Of a stretch of 13,622 bases of DNA, positions 1-7,770 are shown piece after piece; positions within the stretch are counted from its first letter, which is position 1, and each line of letters starts with the position of its first letter. The notes below the pieces were generated by a model. The model had not been told where the DNA came from. It was given only the letters and a program-made list of their open reading frames with translations, and did not search any database. The position numbers were made by a program, and so were the translations under genes. Source of the stretch: Clostridia bacterium (GTDB lineage Bacteria > Bacillota > Clostridia > Oscillospirales > Acutalibacteraceae); NCBI GenBank assembly GCA_017502965.1, contig JAFVTZ010000192.1, positions 1 through 13,622 of the forward strand, read 5' to 3'.

Positions 1-264
1 GGTGCTACCGCTTGGGAAAACTTCTGGAAAATCACATTTCCGATGGTTTTGCCTCAGATAATAGTCTGTATGGTTTATACTGTTGTAAACAGTTTTATCA
101 GCGCAAATAACGAGGCTGTAAGTTATATTTATAATATGGCTTTCGGAAATTTCCGTTTCGGTGTTTCTTCAGCGATGTCGGTTATTTATACTTTGGTTAT
201 AGTTATAATGCTTATCTTGTTTGTAGGTTCTGCTTCGTATGCATCGAAGCGATACAATTCTTAG
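1..264 (+). CDS. Sugar ABC transporter permease, MalF/UgpA type, 3' end only
   Basis: This is the C-terminal 87 residues of an inner-membrane permease of a carbohydrate ABC importer; the reading frame is open from base 1, so the start lies upstream of the window. The first visible residues, GATAWENFWKITFPMVLPQI, are the second half of the EAA cytoplasmic loop (the G followed by I-x-x-P) that docks on the ATPase in binding-protein-dependent permeases. Two hydrophobic segments follow and the protein ends SKRYNS. The ending (a GxxSAMS stretch, then a last membrane helix) resembles MalF/UgpA/LacF-type partners, which fits the MalG-type gene 15 bases downstream. The substrate cannot be read from this fragment. 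An internal ATG at base 43 is not a credible start because the frame and family motif continue upstream of it. Confidence 0.88.
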   Translation, partial: GATAWENFWKITFPMVLPQIIVCMVYTVVNSFISANNEAVSYIYNMAFGNFRFGVSSAMSVIYTLVIVIMLILFVGSASYASKRYNS

Positions 265-279
265 AAATCGGGTGTTAAA

Positions 280-1170
280 ATGCAACAAAAAGTTATAAAG
301 TGGATAATAAGCATTTTCAGACTGTTGCTTTTATCCTGTATTTCGTTTGTTATTCTTTATCCGTTATTCTCTAAAATTTCGCTTTCATTTATGAGTACAA
401 GCGATTTATACGATGCAGGTGTAATCTATATTCCTAAAGATTTTACGCTCAATAATTATCAGTATGCTTTCGAGCAGACCGATTATTTCTTTTCTCTTTT
501 AAAAACTGTTCTTGCGATTGCAGGTACTGCATTTTTGCAGGTTGCATCTTCGCTTCTTGTGGGCTACGGTTTTGCAAGATTTGATTTTAAATTCAAGAAT
601 TTCTGGTTCGGTTGCGCAATCCTGACATTGATAATACCCGCTCAGAGTATTATGGCACCTTTGTATTTTCATTTTAAGAATTTCAATTTTTTCGGTATTT
701 TAGGCGATAACGGTCTTAATCTTCTTAATACTTACTGGCCAATAGTTTTGCTGTCTGCAGGATGTATGGGACTTAATAACTGTATTTATATCTATATGTT
801 CAGGCAGTATTTCAAAGGTTTTCCTAAAGAACTTGAAGAATCAGGTCAGATAGACGGCGCAAACAGTTTTGTTATTTTTATCAGAATCATTGTGCCTTGT
901 GCGGTTTCTATGATTGTGACTGCATTCCTTTTCAGTTTTGTATGGCAATGGACCGATACTTTTTATATCAATGTTTTTATGCCGGGTAATGATTTTCTGT
1001 CTGTTTTGCTTACAGGTCTTCCGACCTCTGTGGGTGCTACCGACCTTAATTATCAGGCGATAATGAGTAATGTTTCGGTAATTCTTCTTGTTTTGCCTAT
1101 TTTGGTTATATTCCTGTTTGCTCAGCGTTTCTTTGTTGAGAGCATTGAGCGCTCGGGTCTTGTTGGTTGA
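280..1170 (+). CDS. Carbohydrate ABC transporter permease, MalG/UgpE type
   Basis: This is a full-length (296 aa) integral membrane subunit of a sugar ABC importer. About six hydrophobic segments are visible, the first at roughly residues 11-30. The EAA loop at residues 184-206 reads ELEESGQIDGA and ends in IIVP, with the invariant D192-G193 that contacts the ATPase. The C-terminal ending (VESIERSGLVG) is typical of MalG-type subunits. It pairs naturally with the truncated MalF-type gene just upstream (15-base gap), and the solute-binding protein gene starts 13 bases downstream. The ribosome binding site is weak (GGGTG at 270-274), which hints at translational coupling to the upstream gene. 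It is clearly different from the second MalG-type subunit at 4737-5603, so the two pairs are not a recent duplication. The transported sugar is unknown. Confidence 0.92.
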   Translation: MQQKVIKWIISIFRLLLLSCISFVILYPLFSKISLSFMSTSDLYDAGVIYIPKDFTLNNYQYAFEQTDYFFSLLKTVLAIAGTAFLQVASSLLVGYGFARFDFKFKNFWFGCAILTLIIPAQSIMAPLYFHFKNFNFFGILGDNGLNLLNTYWPIVLLSAGCMGLNNCIYIYMFRQYFKGFPKELEESGQIDGANSFVIFIRIIVPCAVSMIVTAFLFSFVWQWTDTFYINVFMPGNDFLSVLLTGLPTSVGATDLNYQAIMSNVSVILLVLPILVIFLFAQRFFVESIERSGLVG

Positions 1171-1171
1171 T

Positions 1172-1176
1172 AGGAG
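1172..1176 (+). promoter_or_regulatory. Ribosome binding site fixing the start of the large solute-binding protein
   Basis: AGGAG lies seven bases before the ATG at 1184 and just after the stop codon of the upstream permease. It places the start at a lysine-rich signal peptide and rules out the earlier in-frame ATG at 1088, which lies within the permease gene. Confidence 0.8.
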
Positions 1177-1183
1177 AGGGAAA

Positions 1184-3823
1184 ATGAAAAAAATAGTACC
1201 TGTTTTATTGATTCTTTCACTGATTGCAAGTATGTTTTTTTGCACTGCTTCGGCTGAAACTGCCGAAAGCCCTGATGCTTCTTTGCTTATAAAAGAGGGG
1301 GATAAGGCTCAGTTTTCGGTAGTGATTCCGAGTGATGGTAAATATACAGCAACTGTCGAATACTATGTAAATGAAATACACGGCTCTTTTATTGAATGCG
1401 GTTTTTCAGTAGACGGCGCACAAAATGAGGATACTCAGACTTATCAACTCGGTGTGACTTTTACTTCGGAAGAAAGTTCATTTGATGATGACGGAAATGA
1501 ACTCACCCCTGAATGGGAAATGGATGAAAAATGGTATAGCGATATTTTAAGTTTTGAAACTGCATTTTACCGCGAAACGGCAGTTTTTGAACTTAAAGCC
1601 GGAAGTCATACAGCGGAAATTTCTATGATAAATGGCTCGGCTTATATTAAGAATGTTACTTTTATTCCTTTTGAGCAGACCGTTTCTTATGATGAATATT
1701 TAAAAAACTTTAAAAGTGATGTCTCAAATTCAAAAACTGCTCCGATAGCTGTTCAGGCAGAGGATATTTCTTTTGCTACAAGCAAGGTTATTTTGCCTTT
1801 TTGTGACAGTTCAAGCGCAAAAGTAACCCCCATTGCGGACAGACTTCAGGTTATTAACAGCATTGGAGGTTCTTCATGGAATTTAATCGGTCAAAAGGCT
1901 GTATGGGAGTTTGATGTTAAAGAGGACGGTTGGTATTCGCTTGTTATTCGTTACAGACAGGATTATACCGACGGCAGAGCCACTATAAGACAACTTGAAA
2001 TTGACGGCAAAACTCCTTTTAAAGAGTGTGAGGCAGTAGCGTTTCCTTATAAAACTCAGTGGACCGATTTAACCGTCAGCACTGAAGATACAACATACAG
2101 ATTTTATCTTGAAAAGGGAAAACATACTGTAAGTCTTACTCCCGCTATAGGCGAAATGGGAGAACTGCTTGAAGGTGTTCAGAATCTGCTGACTAATCTT
2201 AATTCGATTTACCGTAAAATAATTATGATTACAAGCAGCACTCCTGATACATACCGCGATTACAGATTGGATGAAAAAATCCCCGATACACTTGAAGAAA
2301 TAAATAAGTGCGAGAAAGAACTCAAATCTCTTATTGAGCAAATGCCTGACGGTACAAACTGTGCAATTTTAAAAAGAACTGCAGAGCAACTTGAGGATAT
2401 GTATAAGTATACTGATACAGTTGCGGGCGAACTTGCAAAGTTTCAGTCAAATCTCAGTTCAATAGGTACTTGGATAAATGACCAGAAAACCCAGCCTTTA
2501 GCACTTGATGAGATAGCATTATATCCGTCGGACAAAGAGTATGAGAATGATACCGCAGGCTTCTTTAAATCACTGGTTCATTCGGTTAAGAGGTTTATTT
2601 ATTCCTTTGCGGAAGACTATAAATTCAGTAAAGAAAAGAAGAGCATTGAAGTCTGGGTAACAACAGGCCGCGACCAGATGCAGATTATAAGACGACTTGC
2701 TAACGAAACTTTTACCGCGAATACTGGCATATATGCCGATTTGCGAATCATAGCCACAGCGGCTTTGCTTCCTGCTGTAGTTGCAGGAATAGGTCCTGAT
2801 GTTGCTCTTGGAGAGGCAAATACAACTCCTGTTAACTTTGCTTCCCGCGGTGCGATTTATGATTTGAACAAATTCGGCGATACCTCAGAGATAACTTCGC
2901 GTTTTACAGATGCGGCTTTAGTGCCTCTGAGATATGAGGGCGGTCTTTACGCACTTCCTGAAACTCTTAACTTTAATATGATGTTCTACCGCACCGATAT
3001 TTTTGAGGAATACGGTTGGACGGTTCCTGAAACCTGGGACGATGTAAGAAACCTTATTTTTGATTTGAGTAAAAACAATATGCAGTTCGGTTTCACATCA
3101 GGTTTTACTACCTACTGTATGCTTTTAGCGCAAAAGGGCGGCACGGTTTACAGTGAGGACGGCTCCTATTCAACCCTCAGTGAATTACCTGCTATCGAGG
3201 CGTTTGAGGAATATACACAGCTTTATTCCGAGTATAAAATTCCTGTTTCTTTCAACTTTGCAAACCGCTTCAGGAGCGGAGAAATGCCAATAGCGATTAC
3301 TGGATATACCGCTTACAATACTTTGGAAGTATTTGCTCCCGAAATCAAAGGTCTTTGGGATATCGCTTTAGTTCCGGGTACTGAGGGTGAAAACGGCAGT
3401 ATCAATCATGCATCTACTGCAGACGGAGTTTGCGCATTTATATTAAACGACACCAAAAAAGCAGACAAGTCATGGGAGTTCCTTAAGTGGTGGACATCTG
3501 CAGATGTTCAGGCAAAATATGGAAATTTGGTTGAAGAAAAACTCGGTGCATCTGCAAGATATGCTCCTGCAAACATAGAGTCTCTTGCAGAAATTCCGTG
3601 GTCAACAGCATTTTATAAAGAAATTTCAAACCAACTTCAGAATGTTGTAGGTATTCCTGAAGTGCCCGGCGGTTATTTCACACCCCGAAATTTCAACAAT
3701 GCTTTCCGTGCTACAGTTTATGATGCTCAGGATGCCAGAGAAACTCTGCTCCAATATGTAGAGATAATAAATGATGAAATCACAAGAAAACGTAAAGAAT
3801 TCGGCCTTTCGGTAGCAGAGTAG
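1184..3823 (+). CDS. Large modular extracellular solute-binding protein of a sugar ABC importer
   Basis: This is a secreted or surface receptor that should bind a carbohydrate and deliver it to the neighbouring permeases. It has 879 residues, about twice the usual 400-450. Residues 1-25 are a signal peptide with a likely signal peptidase I cut after TASA; C20 lacks a good lipobox. Residues ~30-165 and ~185-320 look like two beta-sandwich, carbohydrate-binding-like domains (DGKYTATVEYYV and KAGSHTAEI in the first, EDGWYSLVIRYRQ and KGKHTVSL in the second). Residues ~325-430 are helical and probably coiled. From ~487 a family 1-type solute-binding domain begins (KSIEVWVTTGRDQMQII), with GIGPDVALG, GGLYALPETLNF, MMFYRTDIFEEYGW and VPETWDDV. 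The ATG at 1184 is chosen over an upstream in-frame start at 1088 because it has AGGAG seven bases before it and opens a signal peptide. The next gene begins 10 bases downstream. Confidence 0.9.
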   Translation: MKKIVPVLLILSLIASMFFCTASAETAESPDASLLIKEGDKAQFSVVIPSDGKYTATVEYYVNEIHGSFIECGFSVDGAQNEDTQTYQLGVTFTSEESSFDDDGNELTPEWEMDEKWYSDILSFETAFYRETAVFELKAGSHTAEISMINGSAYIKNVTFIPFEQTVSYDEYLKNFKSDVSNSKTAPIAVQAEDISFATSKVILPFCDSSSAKVTPIADRLQVINSIGGSSWNLIGQKAVWEFDVKEDGWYSLVIRYRQDYTDGRATIRQLEIDGKTPFKECEAVAFPYKTQWTDLTVSTEDTTYRFYLEKGKHTVSLTPAIGEMGELLEGVQNLLTNLNSIYRKIIMITSSTPDTYRDYRLDEKIPDTLEEINKCEKELKSLIEQMPDGTNCAILKRTAEQLEDMYKYTDTVAGELAKFQSNLSSIGTWINDQKTQPLALDEIALYPSDKEYENDTAGFFKSLVHSVKRFIYSFAEDYKFSKEKKSIEVWVTTGRDQMQIIRRLANETFTANTGIYADLRIIATAALLPAVVAGIGPDVALGEANTTPVNFASRGAIYDLNKFGDTSEITSRFTDAALVPLRYEGGLYALPETLNFNMMFYRTDIFEEYGWTVPETWDDVRNLIFDLSKNNMQFGFTSGFTTYCMLLAQKGGTVYSEDGSYSTLSELPAIEAFEEYTQLYSEYKIPVSFNFANRFRSGEMPIAITGYTAYNTLEVFAPEIKGLWDIALVPGTEGENGSINHASTADGVCAFILNDTKKADKSWEFLKWWTSADVQAKYGNLVEEKLGASARYAPANIESLAEIPWSTAFYKEISNQLQNVVGIPEVPGGYFTPRNFNNAFRATVYDAQDARETLLQYVEIINDEITRKRKEFGLSVAE

Positions 3824-3833
3824 GAGGGAAGTT

Positions 3834-4730
3834 ATGAGAAAATATTCTGTATGGCAGGAAATGAAACGAAAAAAAGCCTGTTATTTATATATACTTCCTT
3901 TCGGCTTGCTGTTTTTTACCTTTACGGTATTGCCTGTTGCAATTTCCATTATTTTAAGTTTTTCTAACTACAATGTCTTTTCAATGCCTGATTTTATAGG
4001 TTTTGAAAACTACATAAATCTGTTTTTTAATGACGATATTTTCTTAAAATCTGTGCTTAATACGCTGACTATCGCAATAGTTACAGGACCTTTCGGTTAT
4101 ATTGCGTCTTTTCTAATCGCATGGATGATAAATAATCTCGGTCAAAAAATACAGTTTTTAATGGTTTTACTGATTTATTCGCCAACTATTTCGGGTAATC
4201 TTTATACTATATGGGCGATAATTTTCAGTGACGATGCAAACGGTTATCTCAACAGTTTGCTGTCCTATTTTGGTCTTATAGACACTAATATATACTGGCT
4301 TACAGATAAGCAGTATATGATGACGGTTGTAATTATTGTTTCGCTCTGGATGAGCATGGGCGCGGGCTTCCTTTCCTTCGTTGCAGGTATTAAAGGTGTT
4401 GACCGCTCTCAACTTGAAGCAGGCTCGATTGACGGTATTCGCAACCGTTGGCAGGAATTGTGGTATATAATTCTGCCTTCAATGAAACCGCAGATGCTTT
4501 TCGGTGCAGTTATGTCTATAAACTCTGCATTTGCCTGCGGTGCAGTTTCAACCGCAATGTGCGGAATGCCTTCTACAGACTATGCGGTTCATACAGTTGT
4601 TAACCACTTGACAGATTACGGTAATACCCGTTTCGAAATGGGATATGCATCTGCAATAGCAACTGTATTGTTCCTTGCAATGATTTTCTGTAAAAAAGCA
4701 ATTCAAAAACTACTTTCAAAGGTGGGATGA
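3834..4730 (+). CDS. Sugar ABC transporter permease, MalF/UgpA/LplB type
   Basis: This is one of two membrane subunits expected to pair with the large solute-binding protein encoded immediately upstream. It has 298 residues. A basic cytoplasmic N-terminus (EMKRKKACYLYILP) leads into the first membrane segment at ~17-42, the typical MalF/UgpA opening. The family element FIGFENYINLF is at ~54-64. The EAA loop at ~193-215 contains QLEAGSIDGI and ends in IILP, with D200-G201 conserved. About six membrane segments are visible. Its AGGAGG ribosome binding site (3822-3827) overlaps the stop codon of the upstream gene, and the next permease gene starts 6 bases after its stop, so the three genes are almost certainly co-translated. 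The substrate is not determinable from the sequence. Confidence 0.93.
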   Translation: MRKYSVWQEMKRKKACYLYILPFGLLFFTFTVLPVAISIILSFSNYNVFSMPDFIGFENYINLFFNDDIFLKSVLNTLTIAIVTGPFGYIASFLIAWMINNLGQKIQFLMVLLIYSPTISGNLYTIWAIIFSDDANGYLNSLLSYFGLIDTNIYWLTDKQYMMTVVIIVSLWMSMGAGFLSFVAGIKGVDRSQLEAGSIDGIRNRWQELWYIILPSMKPQMLFGAVMSINSAFACGAVSTAMCGMPSTDYAVHTVVNHLTDYGNTRFEMGYASAIATVLFLAMIFCKKAIQKLLSKVG

Positions 4731-4736
4731 TAAGTA

Positions 4737-5603
4737 ATGGCAGATAAAAAACAGTTTTCGCAGAAGTTTTCACACTCAAAAGGCGGAAATTTTCTTAATT
4801 TCTTTATACTGGTTGTTGTTGCCGTTTTTATGGTTATCCCTTTTGTTTTTACGGTTGGTAATGCTTTCAAACCTTTGGATGAACAGTTTTTATATCCGCC
4901 GAGTATTTTGCCTAAAGTTCCCACTTTTCAGAACTTTTTAAGTGTTTCTTCTTTAATGCGAGAATCCTGGGTGCCTTTCAGCAGATATATGTTCAACTCT
5001 GTGTTTATAACAGTTGTCGGTACTTTTTTCCATGTTATTGTATCTTCACTCGGCGCTTATGCAGTTGCAAAATTTGAATTTCCGGGAAGAAAACTGTTCT
5101 TTGAGTTGGTTGTAGTTTCGCTTTTGTTCAACAGTGCGGTAACTGCTATACCGAACTATCTTATAATGAGTAAACTTGGTATGATAGATACTCTCTGGGC
5201 AATAATACTGCCTGCAATCGGCTCATCGCTCGGTTTTTTCCTTATGAAACAGTTTATTGAGCAGATGATTCCTGATGCTATGATAGAGGCGGCTCAGATT
5301 GACGGCGCGGCAGGGTGGACAATATTTATGAAAATAGTTATGCCTATTGTTAAACCTGCATGGCTTACTCTTATAATATTTTCTTTCCAGAATTTATGGA
5401 ACACCGCAGGCGGTAGTTTTATATTCAACGAGAATTTAAAAACTCTGCCGCACGCAATGTCCAATATTGTTGCAGGCGGAGTTGCCCGTACCGGCTCTGC
5501 GGCGGCAGTTGCGCTTATTATGGTTATTCCGCCCGTGGTTGTGTTTGTTTTGTCACAAAGCAATGTTATTGAAACTATGGGTTCTTCGGGTCTTAAAGAG
5601 TGA
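4737..5603 (+). CDS. Carbohydrate ABC transporter permease, MalG/YtcP/LplC type
   Basis: This is the second membrane subunit of the importer served by the large solute-binding protein. It has 288 residues. The first membrane segment is at ~19-41, followed by the common MalG/LplC element NAFKPLDEQFLYPPSILP at 42-59. The EAA loop at ~181-203 carries MIEAAQIDGAAGW and ends in VMP, a near-canonical form (E184-A185-A186, D189-G190). The C-terminus ETMGSSGLKE matches the family ending. It is tightly packed with its neighbours, with a 6-base gap before it and a 10-base gap after it. No ATPase gene is found in the window, so a shared MsmX/MalK-type ATPase encoded elsewhere is presumably used (inference). 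The start at 4737 keeps a short, lysine-rich, soluble N-terminus, as is normal for this family. Confidence 0.93.
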   Translation: MADKKQFSQKFSHSKGGNFLNFFILVVVAVFMVIPFVFTVGNAFKPLDEQFLYPPSILPKVPTFQNFLSVSSLMRESWVPFSRYMFNSVFITVVGTFFHVIVSSLGAYAVAKFEFPGRKLFFELVVVSLLFNSAVTAIPNYLIMSKLGMIDTLWAIILPAIGSSLGFFLMKQFIEQMIPDAMIEAAQIDGAAGWTIFMKIVMPIVKPAWLTLIIFSFQNLWNTAGGSFIFNENLKTLPHAMSNIVAGGVARTGSAAAVALIMVIPPVVVFVLSQSNVIETMGSSGLKE

Positions 5604-5613
5604 GGTAGTGCTT

Positions 5614-7761
5614 ATGAAAATGAAAAAATTATCAGCATTGCTTTTGCTTTTGTGTATATTGGCAGTTATGCCTTTCGGCGTGGCGGCAGAAAGCAGTGTA
5701 CCTGAATATACCTCTTATACCTATAATTCTGACGGTGAGCCCATTGCAGCTCCTGAAGCATTCACTTTAAGTCAAAAAATACAGTTAAAATCTCTCGGTA
5801 TAAATATTGATAAACTCACCGATATGGATATCGACACAGACGGAAATATTTATCTTGTTGACAGCGGTACTTCTTCGGTTATTAAATTAAGTGACCGGAA
5901 TGTTCCTTTGCTGACTGTAAGTGAATTTTCTGTGGGGGAGAAGTTCAGTGCGCCTTGCGGAGTTTCTGTCGGAGCGGACGGATATATTTATGTTGCGGAT
6001 ACAGGTAACGGACGGATTGTAAAACTCAGTACTGATTTAAAACTTATCAAGATTTTCGAAAAACCGTCCCTTGAAGATGCGCAGTACGATTATGAATATA
6101 AACCGCTTTGTGTTGAGGCTGATGCTGAGGGAAGATTTTATGTTATTGCAGAAAGTCAGACTCAGGGTATAATGCAGTTTGATAAAAAAGGTGCTTTTCT
6201 TGGGTATTACGGTGCTACCAAAGTTTCACCGAGTGTTTTTGAACTCTTTTTGCGTAAGTTTGCTACTCAGGAACAGTTAAAGGGAATGATTCGTTTTATT
6301 CCTACTGAATACCGCAATATGGCGTTGGATGAAGAAGGGTTTATGTACTGCACAGTTTCAACCTATTCTGCATCCGAGATAAGAAGTGCCGCCGAGGGGG
6401 ATACTTCTGTTACGCCTATCAGAAGACTGAATCAGAGTGGCAAAGATATATTGCTGAGAAACGGACCTTTTGCACCTGTAGGTGATGTTGATTTCAGTTA
6501 TGTGATAAGTGACAGTATTTCAGGTGCTTCAACCCTTGTTGATATTGCGGCTTATAAGAATAATATTTATTCTGTGCTCGATTCGAGAAGAGGCCGTGTG
6601 TTTACATATAACAAGCAGGGAGAACTGCTGTATATATTCGGCTCCAGAGGTAATGACAACGGTGCATTTATAAGTCCTGCGGCTCTTGCATACAGAGGGG
6701 ATGACATATTAGTTCTTGATTCTGCTGATGCTTCGGTTTCAGTTTTTAAGGCTACTGAATATGCAGAACTTGTACTTCTCGGTATAGAGCAGTATCAGAA
6801 CGGCGAGTATGAAGCCGAAAAAGAAACCTGGAATAAGGTTCTTGATATCTTTCCTCATTCCACGCTTGCTTTAAAAGAACTCGGAAAGGCTTTTTATAAC
6901 AATAAGGATTTTTCTTCTGCTATGGAGTATTTCCGCAAAGCGCAGGACAGAACCTATTATTCAAAAGCCTTGGAAGAATACATTCAGGAAAACGCAAGCA
7001 GGGTTATGACATATCTTTTGCCTGTTATTACAATACTTGCAATAATTTATATTGTGATATCCTATCTCAGGAAAAAAGGCAAGATAAAATCCAGAAAACG
7101 CGAAAGCAATTTTGCTGAAAAACATCCTAAACTTCATAAACTGTGGTGCGAAGTGAAGTATTCAGGTTATGTTGTATTCCATCCTTTTGACGGGTTCTGG
7201 GATTTAAAACACGAAAAACGCGGAAGTGTGGCTTCTGCTTCGGTTATACTTGCGGCGGCTATAGTTTCAAATATTATAAGAATACGCTGGATGCCGTTTT
7301 TATTTAATGAAAACGATTTTACCGAGGTCAGCGCCCTATATAAAGGAATAATGAATGTTATTGCCTTGGTGCTTTTGTGGTGTATATCCAACTGGTGCTT
7401 TACTACTCTTATGGACGGTAAAGGCAAAATGCGGGATATTTATATTTACACTTGCTATGCCTTAGCCCCAATTGCGGTGCTTTTCCCTGTGATTACCGCT
7501 ATCAGTTATTTCCTTTATATCAGTTCTGCGGCGTTTTTAACCATTCTTATTTATATGATTATAGTCTGGGTGGGTTTCCTTATAATTGCAGGAACTGTAA
7601 GCACTCACGATTATTCTTTCGGTAAAGCTATACTTACAATAATTTTAACTGTTGTAGGTATGATGGTAATAGCCTTTTTGGCGCTTTTGATTTTCTCAAT
7701 AGCACAGGAGGCTTGTCAGTTCTTCAAACTGCTGTTCAATGAAATTTCTTCCAGATTGTAG
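5614..7761 (+). CDS. NHL-propeller / TPR-like / Yip1-like membrane protein
   Basis: This 715-residue, three-part protein has no characterised function known to me. Residues 1-25 are a signal peptide. Residues ~60-380 hold NHL-type beta-propeller repeats; the clearest are at ~67-92 (MDIDTDGNIYLVDSG) and ~113-138 (GVSVGADGYIYVADTGNG), with weaker copies to ~378 (ALAYRGDDILVLDSADASV). Residues ~384-460 form TPR-like helical pairs (LLGIEQYQNGEYEAEKETW, AFYNNKDFSSAMEYFRKAQ). A membrane helix at ~466-484 is followed by a basic stretch (RKKGKIKSRKRE), placing the propeller outside by the positive-inside rule. Residues ~515-700 contain HPFDGFWDLKHEKRGS and about five hydrophobic segments, like the Yip1 family membrane domain. 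The ATG at 5614 is preferred over an upstream in-frame start at 5467, which lies inside the permease gene; GAGGT at 5602-5606 supports it. It may be a surface sensor or scaffold for the transporter (inference). Confidence 0.85.
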   Translation: MKMKKLSALLLLLCILAVMPFGVAAESSVPEYTSYTYNSDGEPIAAPEAFTLSQKIQLKSLGINIDKLTDMDIDTDGNIYLVDSGTSSVIKLSDRNVPLLTVSEFSVGEKFSAPCGVSVGADGYIYVADTGNGRIVKLSTDLKLIKIFEKPSLEDAQYDYEYKPLCVEADAEGRFYVIAESQTQGIMQFDKKGAFLGYYGATKVSPSVFELFLRKFATQEQLKGMIRFIPTEYRNMALDEEGFMYCTVSTYSASEIRSAAEGDTSVTPIRRLNQSGKDILLRNGPFAPVGDVDFSYVISDSISGASTLVDIAAYKNNIYSVLDSRRGRVFTYNKQGELLYIFGSRGNDNGAFISPAALAYRGDDILVLDSADASVSVFKATEYAELVLLGIEQYQNGEYEAEKETWNKVLDIFPHSTLALKELGKAFYNNKDFSSAMEYFRKAQDRTYYSKALEEYIQENASRVMTYLLPVITILAIIYIVISYLRKKGKIKSRKRESNFAEKHPKLHKLWCEVKYSGYVVFHPFDGFWDLKHEKRGSVASASVILAAAIVSNIIRIRWMPFLFNENDFTEVSALYKGIMNVIALVLLWCISNWCFTTLMDGKGKMRDIYIYTCYALAPIAVLFPVITAISYFLYISSAAFLTILIYMIIVWVGFLIIAGTVSTHDYSFGKAILTIILTVVGMMVIAFLALLIFSIAQEACQFFKLLFNEISSRL

Positions 7762-7766
7762 GTGAG
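7760..7766 (+). promoter_or_regulatory. Ribosome binding site fixing the start of the DUF5696-like gene
   Basis: AGGTGAG overlaps the stop codon of the Yip1-like gene and sits four bases before the ATG at 7771. Using the GTG at 7762 as a start would consume this site, and no alternative purine-rich site is seen upstream of it. The ATG therefore gives the better start. Confidence 0.65.
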
Positions 7767-7770
7767 AAAA

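Noticed and set aside
1088..1183. Possible 32-residue N-terminal extension of the solute-binding protein
   Set aside because: It overlaps the end of the permease gene in another frame, has no ribosome binding site, and would bury a good signal peptide.
841..1245. Minus-strand open frame of 134 codons
   Set aside because: It lies antisense to the permease and solute-binding genes, reads as low-complexity basic and Asn-rich sequence, and has no family resemblance; a shadow of the real genes.
5467..5613. Possible 49-residue N-terminal extension of the NHL/Yip1-like protein
   Set aside because: It lies inside the permease gene in another frame; the ATG at 5614 has a ribosome binding site and begins a signal peptide.
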